DNA of 64,000 nt from Dastarcus helophoroides (Eukaryota; Arthropoda; Insecta; Coleoptera; Bothrideridae): NCBI GenBank assembly GCA_028583605.1, contig CM053331.1, positions 37,889,283-37,953,282 of the forward strand. Direction: 5' to 3'. Below, one piece after another: positions 44,278 to 58,900 of this stretch (position 1 is the first letter of the stretch; each line of letters starts with the position of its first letter). The position numbers and the translations under genes were made by a program. Below the pieces are notes generated by a model. That model had not been told where the DNA came from and did not search any database. It worked only from the letters and a program-made list of their open reading frames with translations.

Positions 44278-46879
44278 AATTCCAAAATTCCTAGTTTAAA
44301 CGTTTTACATTTAGTTCACCCAAATTTGACTTTTTTTACAAAAAAAAACCTTCCCAAGATGACTATGACATTTGGGCCTAACTCAAAATTTAGACTGTAT
44401 CTAGAAATTTCAATTCGTCTTGAAATTTCGACTTTTTTCGACAAATTACTACTTTGGCCATTTGTGACTATAACAGAAACAAATTCGAGTTGACAGTTGT
44501 TACATGCTTGATTTTCATGCAATTTGATAAAACGGGATGCAGTGAAATCTCTTGCAAATTAAATCCAAACAGTGTTATGCATACTTAGAATTTATCATAA
44601 CAGTTTCACGTAATAATAATTTATTGCGATAATTAATACGCCTTGTTGGGACAATTAACGTGGGTGTCCCTCGTCGGACCAACCTTAGAACAAATTGAGC
44701 AATGTTTACTGCAGATATTTTATCTATGCCGAAAAAGGCAAAATACGAATGCAGTATTGCACACCTAAATGGGCTCGCAGAATTCCACAATTATGACTTA
44801 TTAGCACTCCCATTTTGTATATTAAATTATGTATTAATTAAACCGGAGACAAACGCCGAGACGTCGATCGTTTTAAAGTTAAATATTAATGTTTGGATTT
44901 GGGTCATATGGTAATTGGTTTTGTGTACTTACACATTGTGAGAGTAAAGGTGTAGGTTAGTCTAAGATTTATTTCGACTAGCAACAACTTTTGTCGGTTT
45001 CATGAATGAAAGTCGAAAGAGCAAGTGGGTGAAAATCGACTCCTCATTCATCGCTTATATTCGACGAAGGTGTTACTATTTCGGAATTACAATACGATTT
45101 TGTTGCTACGTAGGTTTGCCACATGTGCTCTCTTCGAATAGAAATTAACGGAAATATGTATAATGAAATTATTGCGACTGTCCTCATCGTTGGACATTTA
45201 CATATAGACTATCGATAATTAATTAAATGCGAATTCGGCGGAGGTCGAATAGAAGATGGTATGAATAATAAATCTAGTCCAAGTGTCCGAACTAGCGACC
45301 ATCATCACCTGTTACATCGAATACGAATATTACAGATTCATATTAATAAACTCGTTTCAAATTCAAAGAAACCTTGACGAAATCAATCGGGGTCTTTCAC
45401 AACCAATTGCGTACCTTTCTACGTGCGATAAAGGATTAGATAAACTTCGAAATAAGTCCAAGGGATTGGTGGGGCACTTTACACAATTGCGTCTGTCTTC
45501 GTTTCCAGCTGAATTCTAGTTTCTCAACCGAGGAGATAAATCAAAAACTCTTGACCATCTTTGAAATTTGATGAACTTTCGTTTTTCATTGAAATTTTGA
45601 CCACCAAAGGATTTTATCAAACGGAATAGCTTAGAGAAATGTATCATATGAAGACAAGATTGTAGTGGAAAAAGACAATATTACTGATGAACTTTCCTTT
45701 CTCATCCAAATTTTGACCACCAAAGGATTATAAAGATAAAGATGATTATTTCAGAAGGTATAGTTTAGAAAAATGTACCACATGAAGACAAAATTCTAGT
45801 GGAAAACGATAATTTTACTGATGTACTTTCGTTTTTCATTGAAATTTTGACCACCATGAGGACTTTTGCGAATTTTAGAGAAGATTTCAGGGGAAAACAA
45901 TTCTAATACTGATGAATCACCAAGTGCCCAACTTTTTAATACAATATTATTTTGCCAATGGTGCACCAAGAGCACATTTGTAGATTTGAGAAAGTTTTTC
46001 TTAACGAAACAATTGAAATATTAAACCATTAAACATTTTAGCTCAAAATCACTTTGAACAGGATCCTCCATAATAATATTTGCGAATTTTGCAAATTTCA
46101 TGAAAAAACAACTACCACTGAACTAGCAAGTATCCAGATTTTTAATATAACGTTATTTGACCTGTAATTCCCCAAGAAGGGAATGTTTTGTGACAAAACG
46201 ATTCAAATACTGATGAATTATCAATTGTCCAATGTTTTAGCTCAAAATTATTTTAAACAGGATCCTTCATAATAATATTTGCGAATTTTGCAGATTTCGT
46301 AAGAAAACAACTACCATTGATCCACCCAAATTTTTCACGTAACATTATTTTGTCCGTGATTCTCCAAGAAGGGAATGTTTTGTGGCAAAACGATTCGAAT
46401 ACTGATGAACTACCAAGTGTCCAATGTTTTGGTTCAAAATTATTTTGATCAGGATCCACCAAGAGAACATTTGCTAGTTTTAGAGGAGATTTCATGGGAA
46501 AACAATTGCGATACTGATGAACCACCGAATACCCAACTTTTTAACACAATATTATTCTGCCAACTGACTTTTGCAAATTTCAGGAGAAAACAACCACACT
46601 GAACCACCAAATATCCAGATTTTTGACAAAAAGTTATTTTGCTTGTGATTCTCCAAGAAGGGAAAGTTTCGTGGCAAAACGATTCAAATACTGATCAACT
46701 ACCAAATATCCAATGTTTTGGTCCAAAATTATTTTGATCAGGATCGACCATAAGGACCATTGCGACTTTTAGAGAAGATTTCTTGGGAAAACAATTCTAA
46801 TACTGATGAACCACCAAATGCACAACTTTTTAACACAATACTATTTTGGCAATGGTGCACCAAGAGCACATTTGTAAAT
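44278..46879 (+). repeat. 2.6-kb duplicated block, copy 2
   Basis: Right-hand copy of 39474-42074 in the same orientation. Just before it (44200-44277) is a short unique stretch with no match at the left copy, so one breakpoint is not inside repeats. Confidence 0.9.
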
Positions 46880-49005
46880 TTGAGAACGTTTTTCTTAACG
46901 AAACAATTGAAATATTAAACCATTAAACGTTTTAGCTCAAAATCACTTTGAACAGGATCCTCCATAATAATATTTGCGAATTTTGCAGATTTCGTAAAAA
47001 AACAACTACCACTGATCCACCAAATACCCACATTTTTCACATAACGTTATTTTGCCTGTCATTCTCCAAGAAGGGAATGTTTCTTGGCAAAACGATTCAA
47101 ATACTGATGAACTACCAAATGTCCAATGTTTTGGCCCAAAATTATTTTGATCAGGATCCACCATGAGGACCTTTGCGAATTTTAGAGAAGATTTCTTGGG
47201 AAAACAATTCTAATACTGATGAACCACCAAATGCGCAACCTTTTAACACAATACTATTTTGCCAATGGTGCACCAAGAGCACATTTGTTAAATTTGAGAA
47301 CGTTTTTCCTAACGAAACAATTGAAATATTAAACCATTAAACGTTTTAGTCCAAAATTACTTTAAACAGGATCCTCCATAATAATATTTGCGAATTTTGC
47401 AGATTTCGTAAGAAAACAACTAACACTGATCCACCAAATACCCAGATTTTTCACATAACGTTATTTTGCCTGTCATTCTGCAAGAAGGGAATGTTTCTTG
47501 GCAAAACGATTCAAATACTGATGAACTACCAAATGTCCAATGTTTTGGCCCAAAATTATTTTGATCAGGATCCACCATGAGGACCTTTGCGAATTTTAGA
47601 GAAGATTTCTTGGGAAAACAATTCTAATACTGATGAACCACCAAATGCACAACTTTTTAACACAATACTATTTTGGCAATGGTGCACCAAGAGCACATTT
47701 GTAAATTAGAGAACGTTTTTCTAAACTAAACAATTGAAATATTAAACCATTGAACGTTTTAGTCCAAAATTGCTTTGAACAGGATCCTCGATAATAATAT
47801 TTGCGAATTTTGCAGATTTCGTAAGAAAACAACTACCACTGATCCACCAAATACCCAGATTTATCACATAACTTTATTTTGCCTGTCATTCTTCAAGAAG
47901 GGAATGTTTCGTGGCAAAACGATTCAAATACTGATGTTACCAATTGTCCAATGTTTTGGCCCAAAATTATTTTGATCAGGATCCACCATGAGGACCTTTG
48001 CGAATTTTAGAGAAGATTTCTTGGGAAAACAATTCTAATACTGATGAACCACCAAATGCACAACTTTTTAACACAATACTATTTTGCCAATGGTGCACCA
48101 AGAGCACATTTGTAAATTAGAGAACGTTTTTCTTAACGAAACAATTGAAATATTAAACCATCAAACGTTTTAGCTCAAAATTACTTTGAACAGGATCCTC
48201 CATAATAATATTTGCGAATTTTGCAGATTTCGTAAGAAAACAACTACCACTGATCCACCAAATACCCAGATTTATCACATAACTTTATTTTGCCTGTCAT
48301 TCTTCAAGAAGGGAATGTTTCGTGGCAAAACGATTCAAATACTGATGAACTACCAAATGTCCAATGTTTTGGCCCAAAATTATTTTGATCAGGATCCACC
48401 ATGAGGACCTTTGCGAATTTTAGAGAAGATTTCTTGGGAAAACAATTCTAATACTGATGAACCACCAAATGCACAACTTTTTAACAAAATACTATTTTGG
48501 CAATGGTGCACCAAGAGCACATTTGTAAATTTGAGAAAGTTTTTCTTAACGAAACAATTGAAATATTAAACCATTAAACATTTTAGCTCAAAATCACTTT
48601 GAACAGGATCCTACATAATAATATTTGCAAATTTTGCAGATTTCATGAAATAACAACTACCACTGCATCGCCAAGTACCCAGATTTTTAATATAACGTTA
48701 TTTTGCCTGTACTTCTCCAAGAAGGGAATGTTTCGTAGCAAAACGATTCAAATACTGATGAACTACCAAATGTCCAATGTTTTGGCCCAAAATTATTTTG
48801 ATCAGGATCCACCATGAGGACTTTTACGAATTTTAGAGAAGTTTTTATGGGAAAACAATTCTAATACTGATGAACCACCAAATGCCCAACTTTTTAACAC
48901 AATATTATTTTACCAATGGTGCACCAAGAGCACATTTGTAAATTTGAGAAAGTTTTTCTTAACGAAACAATAGAAATATTAAACCATTAAACGTTTTAGC
49001 TTGAG
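46880..49005 (+). repeat. Satellite A, right block
   Basis: Higher-order units restart at about 46955, 47367, 47778, 48190 and 48602. These are more alike than units of the middle block, indicating recent local amplification. The block ends in a partial monomer at 49002 (TTAAACGTTTTAGC) directly followed by satellite B. Confidence 0.92.
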
Positions 49006-52000
49006 AAGGTATAGCTTAAAAATATGTACCACATGAAGACAAAATTGTAGTGGAAAAAGAAAATATTACTGATGAACTTTCGTTTTTCATTGAAATTTTG
49101 ACCACCAAAGGATTTTATCACACGGAATAGCTTAGAGAAGTGTATCATGTGAAGACAAGATTATTGTGGAAAAAGACAATTTTACTGATGAAATTTCCTT
49201 TTCCATCCAAATTTTGACCACCAAAGGATTATAAAGATGAAGCTGACTGTTCGAGAAGGTATAGCTTAGAAACATGTACCACATGAAGACAATATTACAG
49301 TGGAAAAAGAAAATATTACTGATGAAATTTCGTTTTTCATTGAAATTTTGGCCACCAAATGACTATTAACCAGTACCGGTTAAAAACATGTATCACACAG
49401 CTAGAAACATGTGTCACATGAAGGCGAGGTTATAGTGGAAAACAAAAATATTACTGATTAACTTTTGTTTTTCATTAAAATTTTGACCACTAAATGATTA
49501 TTAACTAGTGCTGGTTTGAAAAATCTATCATACAGCTAGAAACATGTGTCACGTGAAGACAAGGTTATAGTGGAAAAAGAAAATATTACTGATGAAGTTT
49601 CGTTTTTCATTAAAATTTTGACCACCAAAACAATATTAACCAGTACTGGTTAAAAACATGTATGACAGAACTAGAAAAATGTGTCACATGAAGACAAGGT
49701 TATAGTGGAAAAAGAAAATGTTACTGATGAACTTTCGTTTTCCATTAAAATTTTGACCACCAAATGATTATTAACCAGAACTGGTAGAAAACATGTATCA
49801 CACAGGTAGAAACATGTGTCACATGAAGACAAGTTTATAGTGGAAAAAGAAAATATTACTGATGAACTTTCGTTTTTCATTTAAATTTTGACCACCAAAG
49901 GATTTTATGAGACAGAATAGCTTGGAGAAATGTATCATATGAAGACAAGATTATAGTGGAAAAAGAAAATATTACTGATGAACTTTCGTTTTTCATTGAA
50001 ATTTTGACCACCAAAGGATTTTATCACACGGAATAGCTTAGAGAAGTGTATCATGTGAAGACAAGATTATTGTGGAAAAAGACAATTTTACTGATGAAAT
50101 TTCCTTTTCCATCCAAATTTTGACCACCAAAGGATTATAAAGATGAAGCTGACTGTTCGAGAAGGTATAGCTTAGAAACATGTACCACATGAAGACAATA
50201 TTACAGTGGAAAAAGAAAATATTACTGATGAAATTTCGTTTTTCATTGAAATTTTGACCACCAAACGATTATTAAGATGGATCCATTGGATACAGTTTTA
50301 AAAAATGTTCCATATGAAGACAATACTATGATGGAAAAAGATAGTGTTACTGATGAACTTTCCTTTTTGATTAAAATTTTGACCACCAAACGACTATTAA
50401 GATGGATCCATTGGATACAGCCCAGAAAAACGTACCATATGAAGACAATATTATAGTGGAAAAAGAAAATATTACTGATGAAATTTCGTTTTTCATTGAA
50501 ATTTTGACCACCAAACGATTAATAAGAAGGATCCATTGGATACAGCTTAGAAAAATGTACCATATGAAGACAATATTAAAGTGGAAAAAGAAAATATTAC
50601 TGATGACCTTTCCTTTCTTATCCAAATTTTGACCACCAAAGGATTATAAAGATGAAGCTGACTGTTCGAGAAGGTATAGCTTAGAAACATGTACCACATG
50701 AAGACAATATTACAGTGGAAAAAGAAAATATTACTGATGAAATTTCGTTTTTCATTGAAATTTTGGCCACCAAAGGATTTTATGAAACATAATAGCTTGG
50801 AGAAATGTATAATATGAAGACACGATTATAGTGGAAAAAGACAATATTACTGATGAACTTTTCTTTCTTATCCAAATTTTCACCACCAAAGCATTATAAA
50901 GATGAAGCTGACTGTTCGAGAAGGTATAGCTTAGAAACATGTACCACATGAAGACAATATTACAGTGGAAAAAGAAAATATTACTGATGAAATTTCGTTT
51001 TTCATTGAAATTTTAACCACCAAACTCTTATTATGATGGATTCTTTGGATACAGTTTTAAAAAATGTTCCATATGAAGACAATATTATGATGGACAAAGA
51101 TAGTGTTACTGATGAACTATCCTTTTTGATTAAAATTTTGACCACCAAACGACTATTAAAATGGATCCATTGGATACAGCCCAGAAAAATGTACCATATG
51201 AAGACAAGATTATAGTGGAAAAAAGCCAATATTACTGATGAACTTTCCTTTCTCATCCAAATTTTGACCACCAAAGGATTGTAAAGATGAAGATGACTAT
51301 TCGAGAAGGTATAGCGTAGAAACATGTACCACATGAAGACAAAGTTGTAGTGGAAAAAGAAAATATTACTGATGAAATTTCGTTTTTCATTGAAATTTTG
51401 ACCACCAAATGACTATTAACCAGTACCGGTTAAAACATGTATCACACAGCTAGGAACATGTGTAACATGAAGGCAAGGTTATAGTGGAAAACAAAAATAT
51501 TACTGATTAACTTTTGTTTTTCATTAAAATTTTGACCACTAAATGATTATTAACTAGTGCTGGTTTGAAAAATCTATCATACAGCTAGAAACATGTGTCA
51601 CGTGAAGACAAGGTTATAGTGGAAAAAGAAAATATTACTGATGAAGTTTCGTTTTTCATTAAAATTTTGACCACCAAAACAGTATTAACCAGTACTGGTT
51701 GAAAACATGTATCACAGAGTTAGAAGAATGTGTCACATGAAGACGAGGTTATAGTGGAAAAAGGAAATGTTACTGATGAACTTTCGTTTTCCATTAAAAT
51801 GTTGACCACCAAATGATTATTAACCAGAACTGGTAGAAAACATGTATCACACAGGTAGAAACATGTGTCACATGAAGACAAGTTTATAGTGGAAAAAGAT
51901 AATATTACTGATGAACTTTCATTTTTCATTTAAATTTTGACCACCAAATGATTATTAACCAGAACTGGTTGAAACATGTATCACACAGCTAGAAACATGT

Positions 52001-52460
52001 GTCAGATGAAGACAAGGTTATAGTGGAAAAAGATAATATTACTGATGAACTTTCGTTTTTTATTGAAATTTTGACCACCAAATGATTATTAACCAGAACT
52101 GGTTGAAAACATGTATCACACAGCTAGAAAAATGTGTCACATGAAGACAAAGTTATAGTGGAAAAAGAAAATGTTACTGATGAACTTTCGTTTTCCATTT
52201 AAATTTTGACCACCAAAGGATTTTATGAGACAGAATAGCTTGGAGAAATGTATCATATGAAGACAAGATTATTGTGGAAAAAGACAACATTACTGATGAA
52301 CTTCCCTTTCCCATCCAAATTTTCACCACCAAAGGATTATCAAGATGAAGATGACTATTCGAGAAGGTATAGCTTAGAAACATGTACCACATGAAGACAA
52401 AATTGTAGTGGAAAAAGAAAATATTACTGATGAACTTTCATGTTTCATTGAAATTTTGAC
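49006..52460 (+). repeat. Satellite B, left array
   Basis: About 27 units share a core, GTGGAAAAAGAAAATATTAC then TGATGAACTTTCGTTTTTCA and TTGAAATTTTGACCACCAAA, joined by three kinds of linker. The alpha linker contains AACCAGAACTGGTT and two copies of AAACATGTxTCACA (135 bp per unit). The beta linker contains ATTCGAGAAGGTATAGCTTA (134 bp). The gamma linker contains GAATAGCTTGGAGAAATGTA (116 bp). A segment of several units near 49.4-49.9 kb recurs at 51.4-51.95 kb. A unit with GGATCCATTGGATACAG occurs near 50.28, 50.40, 50.53 and 51.16 kb. Frames seen here are repeat artefacts. Confidence 0.93.
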
Positions 52461-52720
52461 CACCAAAGGGATAGGTGATCGATTTTGATTGAACGCTATT
52501 CAGTTTCAGACGTAGCGTCTTATCAGTTCTTAATCAATTGATTAGGTACATTTTTCCAAGTGTGAAGATAAAATTATGTTGGAAAAAGTATGAATTTTGG
52601 TTTCTCATTGAAATTGCAATCCCCAAGAGCTGAGTATTTAAGATGGAACAACTTAGCTAAATACTTAAAATCTTAACATAAAATTGCAATATTAATGTCA
52701 AAGGTCGAATTTTCAGTTTT
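52461..52720 (+). repeat. Decayed satellite B at the array edge
   Basis: Two recognisable but strongly diverged units (GTGTGAAGATAAAATTATGT, TCTCATTGAAATTGCAATCC) lead out of the array, as expected at the edge of an array maintained by unequal exchange. Confidence 0.6.
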
Positions 52721-54004
52721 CCAGTTTTTCAGTGGGCAAGTTAGCTGTTTCCAATGAACTTGTATGGGACATTCACACCAAAACCAGTTGGAGAAATTTT
52801 GCGTTTTACTTTATTGATATTGCAGTGGAAAATCTTCTGGTGATCAGGTCACCTATATTTTTGACATCAGCGTAATTATTACGCATTTCGTCGACCCTGT
52901 TTCGTCAAAATATCGCTAAAATATAAATAAATTCGTCTAAATTATTGTTATAATCGTTTATTTAATTTAATGCTAGTTAATTTCGTCAACTTTTAATTTG
53001 GCACGATAAGAAAACACTTCGATAACTCGAGCCATTCCAATATTTATACATCTTGAATATAAATACATTTGTGGAATTTGAAACTTGAATAGAGCCGCCA
53101 CTTACGACAATAATTATACTAGACGTTATTTTATGCATATTAACATAAAATAGTTTAAACAATGGTCTACTACATCGCGGTTTAAGGCCATTATAATATG
53201 CTAAACCGACCAGTAACCTTTAAATTTTATGTAGTATTATTTGCAATGGTCTCCAAGTCCATTAACATTAACGTTGAACGATTTTTATAGCACCAAGATC
53301 CATTCATCAGGCATCAAATTAAAATCAAATGAATGACAAGGTGGATAGAAAGTATAATTGTATTAAAATTACGCCTTTCTAACTTTTATCGATATTAATT
53401 AATGAAGGAATCTAGGAAAGAAATAGGTCCGGAAATACCTCAATCGATTTCAAAAACACGCATTAAATGACAAACACAACCAAGGTTTCTTTTAACCTTT
53501 ACATCCGCAATCGCAATAAAACTAATCATTAAGTGTATTTTACATGTACTACGATAGTTCAAAAAAATCAATCACTAAAACAAGCGTAGTTCGACCAAAC
53601 AACAACAATTTATAGGTTACGAGTTTACGCTCGAAATTTGAAAAAGAAAATGCGATTTCGAGAAAAATGTATGTTTCGAAAAACTTGGATATTGCAACAA
53701 ATCTATTTTGAAGTCGAAATTTGAAGATAAGGTTTCAAGACAAAGATTTTTCTAGAAATATGTCAATAACAGTTATTTTTCAACAATTTGAATATTTTTT
53801 CAAACGGAACCGCGACAATGTTAATTAGAAGCTGGTAATTAAAGTCAAGATTTCGAAAAAAAACGCCATCTTGAAAAGAGAAAGTCATCATTATTGTTAG
53901 TAAGGATTTTTATAACATTTTTAAATTTCTCCTTCGCCCCTTTTCTCAGATATCCAGTCAGTGAGATGTATTCACATTCAAAATTTGAAAAATAAACAGA
54001 ATTT
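52721..54004. other. Unique AT-rich DNA
   Basis: No supported gene. Weak GTCGAAATTT-type repeats at about 53.63-53.86 kb. Confidence 0.4.
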
Positions 54005-54014
54005 TTGCAGAATC

Positions 54015-54236
54015 CCGTAAAAGTAACAATAACAGTAACAATAACTGTAGCTGGAACAGCAACTGTAACAGTAACAGCAACTGTAACAGTAACAGCAACT
54101 GTAACAGTAACAGCAACTGTAACAGTAACAGCAACTGTAACAGCAACTGTAACAGTAACAGCAACTTTAACAGTAACAGCAACTGTAACAGTAACAGCAA
54201 CTTTAACAGTAACAGCAACTGTAACAGTAACAGTTT
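54015..54236 (+). repeat. Microsatellite, 18/12-bp unit of GTAACA and GCAACT
   Basis: GTAACAGTAACAGCAACT repeats with occasional shortened (12-bp) or CTTTAACA units. Because the unit is a multiple of three, long frames of alternating T-V-T-A (plus) and V-T/L-L (minus) appear; they are not genes. Confidence 0.95.
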
Positions 54237-55047
54237 TCTTGTCTTGTAGGGAGATTTCCTTGTACAATTTTCGTCCCTGCTATGTCTCGTTGATTTTATT
54301 CAATTTTAGAAATCACTGTTAATTGAATTGCAGGAAATTCAATGTAGTCAATTCAAATTTATTAGACAAATGCCAAAGTGCTTGACAACACAAAATCGAC
54401 TGTGTTTCCTTCTCAGGTTTAGAAAGTTTTTCTAACGAATAAACTTCAAAAAAAAGTTATTGAATTCAAGTTTCTCGATCAAGTAGTTGATATTAAGAAT
54501 TCCCAAAACTCATCTTTAAATAAATATAATGTGCCCCCAGTCAATAGAAATAGTATTCATTTGCTTTCCTTTATTTGTTCAGTACACTGGTTCCCCATTT
54601 GTTAACAATTTAAAAGTGTTATTGTAAATGATACTGAAAATATTTTGATAAGAATATGTAAAGTATATGATCTTCATTATTTATTATTAATTTATAAAGA
54701 AATGTGTATATCGCAAATTAACATAAATGAGTTTAATGCTCTCTGAAATCAATTCACTCAAGGATAACATTTGGCAATAAAAATTGGAATAAAAACAACG
54801 CGTATGTAATAAATATGTATAATATATTTGATATAAAAATGTGATTGTCGTAGTATTTTTTTGGCACTACGCTTCGTTGTCATTACTTGTACGTTTAACC
54901 CAAAAATACTTCGAAGGTCTCAACAATCAAGGTCCAAACTCATAAGCAATGTTTACATCAACAGTATTACTTTTTCAGTTAAACGTCTGAAATTTGAAAT
55001 CAAAAGTTGATAGCAATGACTTTATTAGAAGTTTTAAATTCAAGGAA
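54237..55047. other. Unique AT-rich DNA
   Basis: No supported gene or repeat. Confidence 0.4.
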
Positions 55048-55269
55048 TCAGGTGTCGACTATTAAACATTCTGATGAAAGATGGAAATTGATTTCGTTAC
55101 GATCTACATTCTCCTGATTAATTAATACTTGAAACCCGAAACCCCCTCGAATTAATGAACTTTTGTCATGATTCTTAATTCCGAAATGGTAATACTTCAT
55201 CCTGAAATTCCAGGAAATGGAAATTAAAATCGTGCCTTGTTCGATCACCCTTTTAAATCGATTGGTCAT
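55048..55269 (-). pseudogene. FLYWCH-like coding remnant
   Basis: The 73-codon frame contains HFGIKNHDKSSLIRGGFGFQ: F, then L ten residues on, G four residues after L, and two aromatics in the G-F-x-F arrangement, exactly as in the first half of a FLYWCH finger. Downstream, NEINFHLSSEC sits where W-x-C...C is expected but has F-H-L instead of W-x-C. The frame starts with MTNRFKRV and closes with TAG just after IVDT. Probably a degenerate finger; assigned by eye. Confidence 0.3.
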
Positions 55270-55974
55270 TAATTTTTAAGAAGTTTGCTCGTTCACTTAA
55301 CTAAATTGAATGCTTGACAAAAGCTTATTTTGTTGTTGTGTATGTCAAGGGTAATTTTCACCGTTATTAAGTTTAGCTGATGGTTTCTTTGTTGCCCTCG
55401 TTATCAGTTACCTGGGTTTACAAGGGTAGGCTGAATCGTATTATCATTTCTCCAAACTGTTTTTCAGGCCTGATATACCTGGATACCTAAAGGACCAGAA
55501 ACGAAATGGTTTTTGGATCAGGTCAAATTTCAAGTCAACTATACAATTCCCAACTGTGTATTGTTTACAAATAAACAAAAATCTGCGTATTTATAAAATG
55601 TCTCTCGGTTTCGATTATCGTGGGTGGTTTTGATCATTGTCGGTATTTTTTTTCTAACAATATTGTTTATGAACCATAACATTTTTTCTCTTAACATTAC
55701 TTGGCCAAAAAGTGATGTCAAATTAGTTTCTGCTTTAAGTATTTGACAAAATTCCTCTAAGGAAACTTACAACAGAAGCTTGAAATAGAAAGTCGTTTGT
55801 CATTACGCAACTTGAAAACAACTTCACGTGACATAATAAATTGAGATTTCGCAGAAAACCTTCTTTCGAGAAAAACGAAAAAAGCACTTTGAAATTTACA
55901 ACAAACACTCCTTTGGAAATTTCTGGAAAATATACATTTCGAGATTGAAATTGAAATGTTAAAAATCAGTATGG
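55270..55974. other. Unique DNA
   Basis: A 60-codon minus frame at 55539-55721 is not recognised. No other signal. Confidence 0.35.
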
Positions 55975-58900
55975 TTTAATTTAGGAATTTCCACTTTATA
56001 AAGATGAAATTATAGTGGAAAAGAAAATATTAGTGATCAACTCTAACTTATTGCCAAAATTTTGACCACCAATAACATTTCTGTTTTAACATGGAGCTGA
56101 ATGATCCATCTTAATTGAAGGCAAAATTATAGTGGAAAAAGAAAATATTACTGATAAACTTTTCTTTTTCACTGAAATTTTGATCACCAAAGGATTATTA
56201 ACCAGAACTGGTTGAAAACGTATCACATAGCTAGAAACATGTGTCACATGAAGACAAGATTCTAATGGAAAAAGACAATATTACTGATGAACTTTCCTTT
56301 CTCATCCAAATTTTGACCACCAAAGGATTATAAAGATGAAGATGACTATTCGAGAAGATATAGCTTAGAAACATGTACCACATGAAGACAAAATTGTAGT
56401 GGAAAAAGATAATGTTACTGATGAACTTTCGTTTTTTGTTGAAATTTTGACCACCAAAGGATTTTACGAAACAGAATAGCTGAGAGAAATGTAGCACATG
56501 AAGACAAGATTGTAGTGGAAAAAGACAATATTACTGATGAACTTTCCTTTTCCATTTAAATTTTGACCACCAAATGATTATTAACCAGAACTGGCTGAAA
56601 ACATGTATCACACAGCTAGAAACATGTGTCACATGAAGACAAGGTTATAGTGGAAAAAGATAATATTACTGATGAACTTTCGTTTTTCATTTAAATGTTG
56701 ACCACCAACTAACTATTAACCAGTACCGGTTAAAAACATGTATCACACAGCTGGAAACATGTGTTCCATGAAGACAAGGTTGTAGTGGAAAAAGACAGTA
56801 TTACTGACGAACTTTCCTTTTTCATTCAAATTTTGACCACCAAATGATTATTAAGATAAAGATGACCATTCGATAATGTATAGCTTAGAAACATGTACCA
56901 CATGAAGACACAATTGTAGTGGAAAAAGATAATGTTGCTGATTAAGTTTCGTTTTTCATTGAAATTTTGACCACCAAATGATTATTAACCAGAACTGGTT
57001 GAAAACATGTATCACACAGCTAGAAACATGTGTCACATGAAGACAAGGTTATAGTGGAAAAAGAAAATGTTACTGATGAACTTTCGTTTTTCATTAAAAT
57101 TTTGCCCACCAAATGATTTTAGGAAACAGGATAGCTAAGAGAAATGTAGCACATGAAGACAAGATTGTAGTGGAAAAAGACAATATTACTGATGAACTTT
57201 CGTTTTTCATTGAAATTTTGACCACCAAATGATTATTAACCAGAACTGGTTAAAAACATGTATCACACAGCTAGAAACATATGTCACATGAAGACAAGGT
57301 TATAGTGGAAAAAGAAAATGTTACTGATGAACTTTCGTTTTTCATTAAAATTTTGATCACCAAATGATTATTAACCAGAACTAATTGAAAACATGTATCA
57401 CACAGCTAGAAACATGTGTCACATGAAGACAAGGTTATAGTGGAAAAAGAAAATATTACTGATGAACTTTCGTTTTGCATTGAAATGTTGACCACCAAAT
57501 GACTATTAACCAGTACCGGTTGAAAACATGTATTATACAGCTGGAAACGTATGTCACACGAAGACAAGGTTATAGTGGAAAAAGAAAATATTACTGATGA
57601 ACTTTCGTTTTTCATTGAAATTTTGACCACCAAATGACTATTAATCAGTACTGGTTGAAAACATGTATCACACAGCTAGAAACATTTCTTACATGAAGGC
57701 AAGGTTTTAGTGGAAAAAGAAAATATTACTAATGAACTTTCGTTTTTCATTAAAATTTTGCCCACCAAATGATGATTTTAGGAAACAGGATAGCTAAGAG
57801 AAATGTAGCACATGAAGACAAGATTGTAGTGGAAAAAGACAATATTACTGATGAACTTTCGTTTTTCATTGAAATTTTGACCACCAAATGACTATTAATC
57901 AGTACTGGTTGAAAACATGTATCACACAGCTAGAAACATTTCTTACATGAAGGCAAGGTTTTAGTGGAAAAAGAAAATATTACTGATGAACTTTCGTTTT
58001 TCATTAAAATTTTGCCCACCAAATGATTTTAGGAAACAGGATAGCTAAGAGAAATGTAGCACATGAAGACAAGATTGTAGTGGAAAAAGACAATATTACT
58101 GATGAACTTTCGTTTTTCATTGAAATTTTGACCACCAAATGATTATTAACCAGAACTGGTTGAAAACATGTATCACACAGCTAGAAACATGTGTCAGATG
58201 AAGACAAGGTTATAGTGGAAAAAGATAATATTACTGATGAACTTTCGTTTTTCATTGAAATTTTGACCACCAAAGGATTATTAAGATGAAGATGACCATT
58301 CGATAATATTTAGCTTAGAAACATGTACCACATGAAGACAACATTCTAGTGGAAAAAGATAATATTACTGATGAACTTTAGTTTTTCATTGAAATTTTGA
58401 CCACCAAAGGATTTTATGAAACACGATAGCTTAGAGAAATGTATCATATGAAGACAAGATTCTAGTGGAAAAAGACAATATTACTGATGAACTTTCCTTT
58501 CTCATCCAAATTTTGACCACCAAAGGATTATAAAGATGATGATGACTATTCGAGAAGGTATAGCTTAGAAACATGTACCACATGAAGACAAAATTGTAGT
58601 GGAAAAAGATAATGTTACTGATGAACTTTCGTTTTTCATTGAAATTTTGACCACCAAAGGATTTTACCAAACAGGATAGCTGAGGGAAATGTAGCACATG
58701 AAGACAAGATTGTAGTGGAAAAAGACAATATTACTGATGAACTTTCGTTTTTCATTGAAATTTTGACCACCAAATAATTATTAACCAGTACTGGTTGAAA
58801 ACATGTATCACACAGCTAGAAACATGTGTCAGATGAAGACAAGGTTATAGTGGAAAAAGATAATATTACTGATGAACTTTCCTTTTTCATTTAAATTTTG

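Noticed and set aside
38815..48817. Recurring 65-75-codon frames (for example starting MNRIL) in satellite A as a gene family
   Set aside because: They repeat with the 412-bp unit, are broken in most units and have no domain; by-products of the satellite.
53845..54322. Frames of 86-140 codons made of T-V-T-A or L-L-L-Q
   Set aside because: They arise from the GTAACA/GCAACT microsatellite on both strands.
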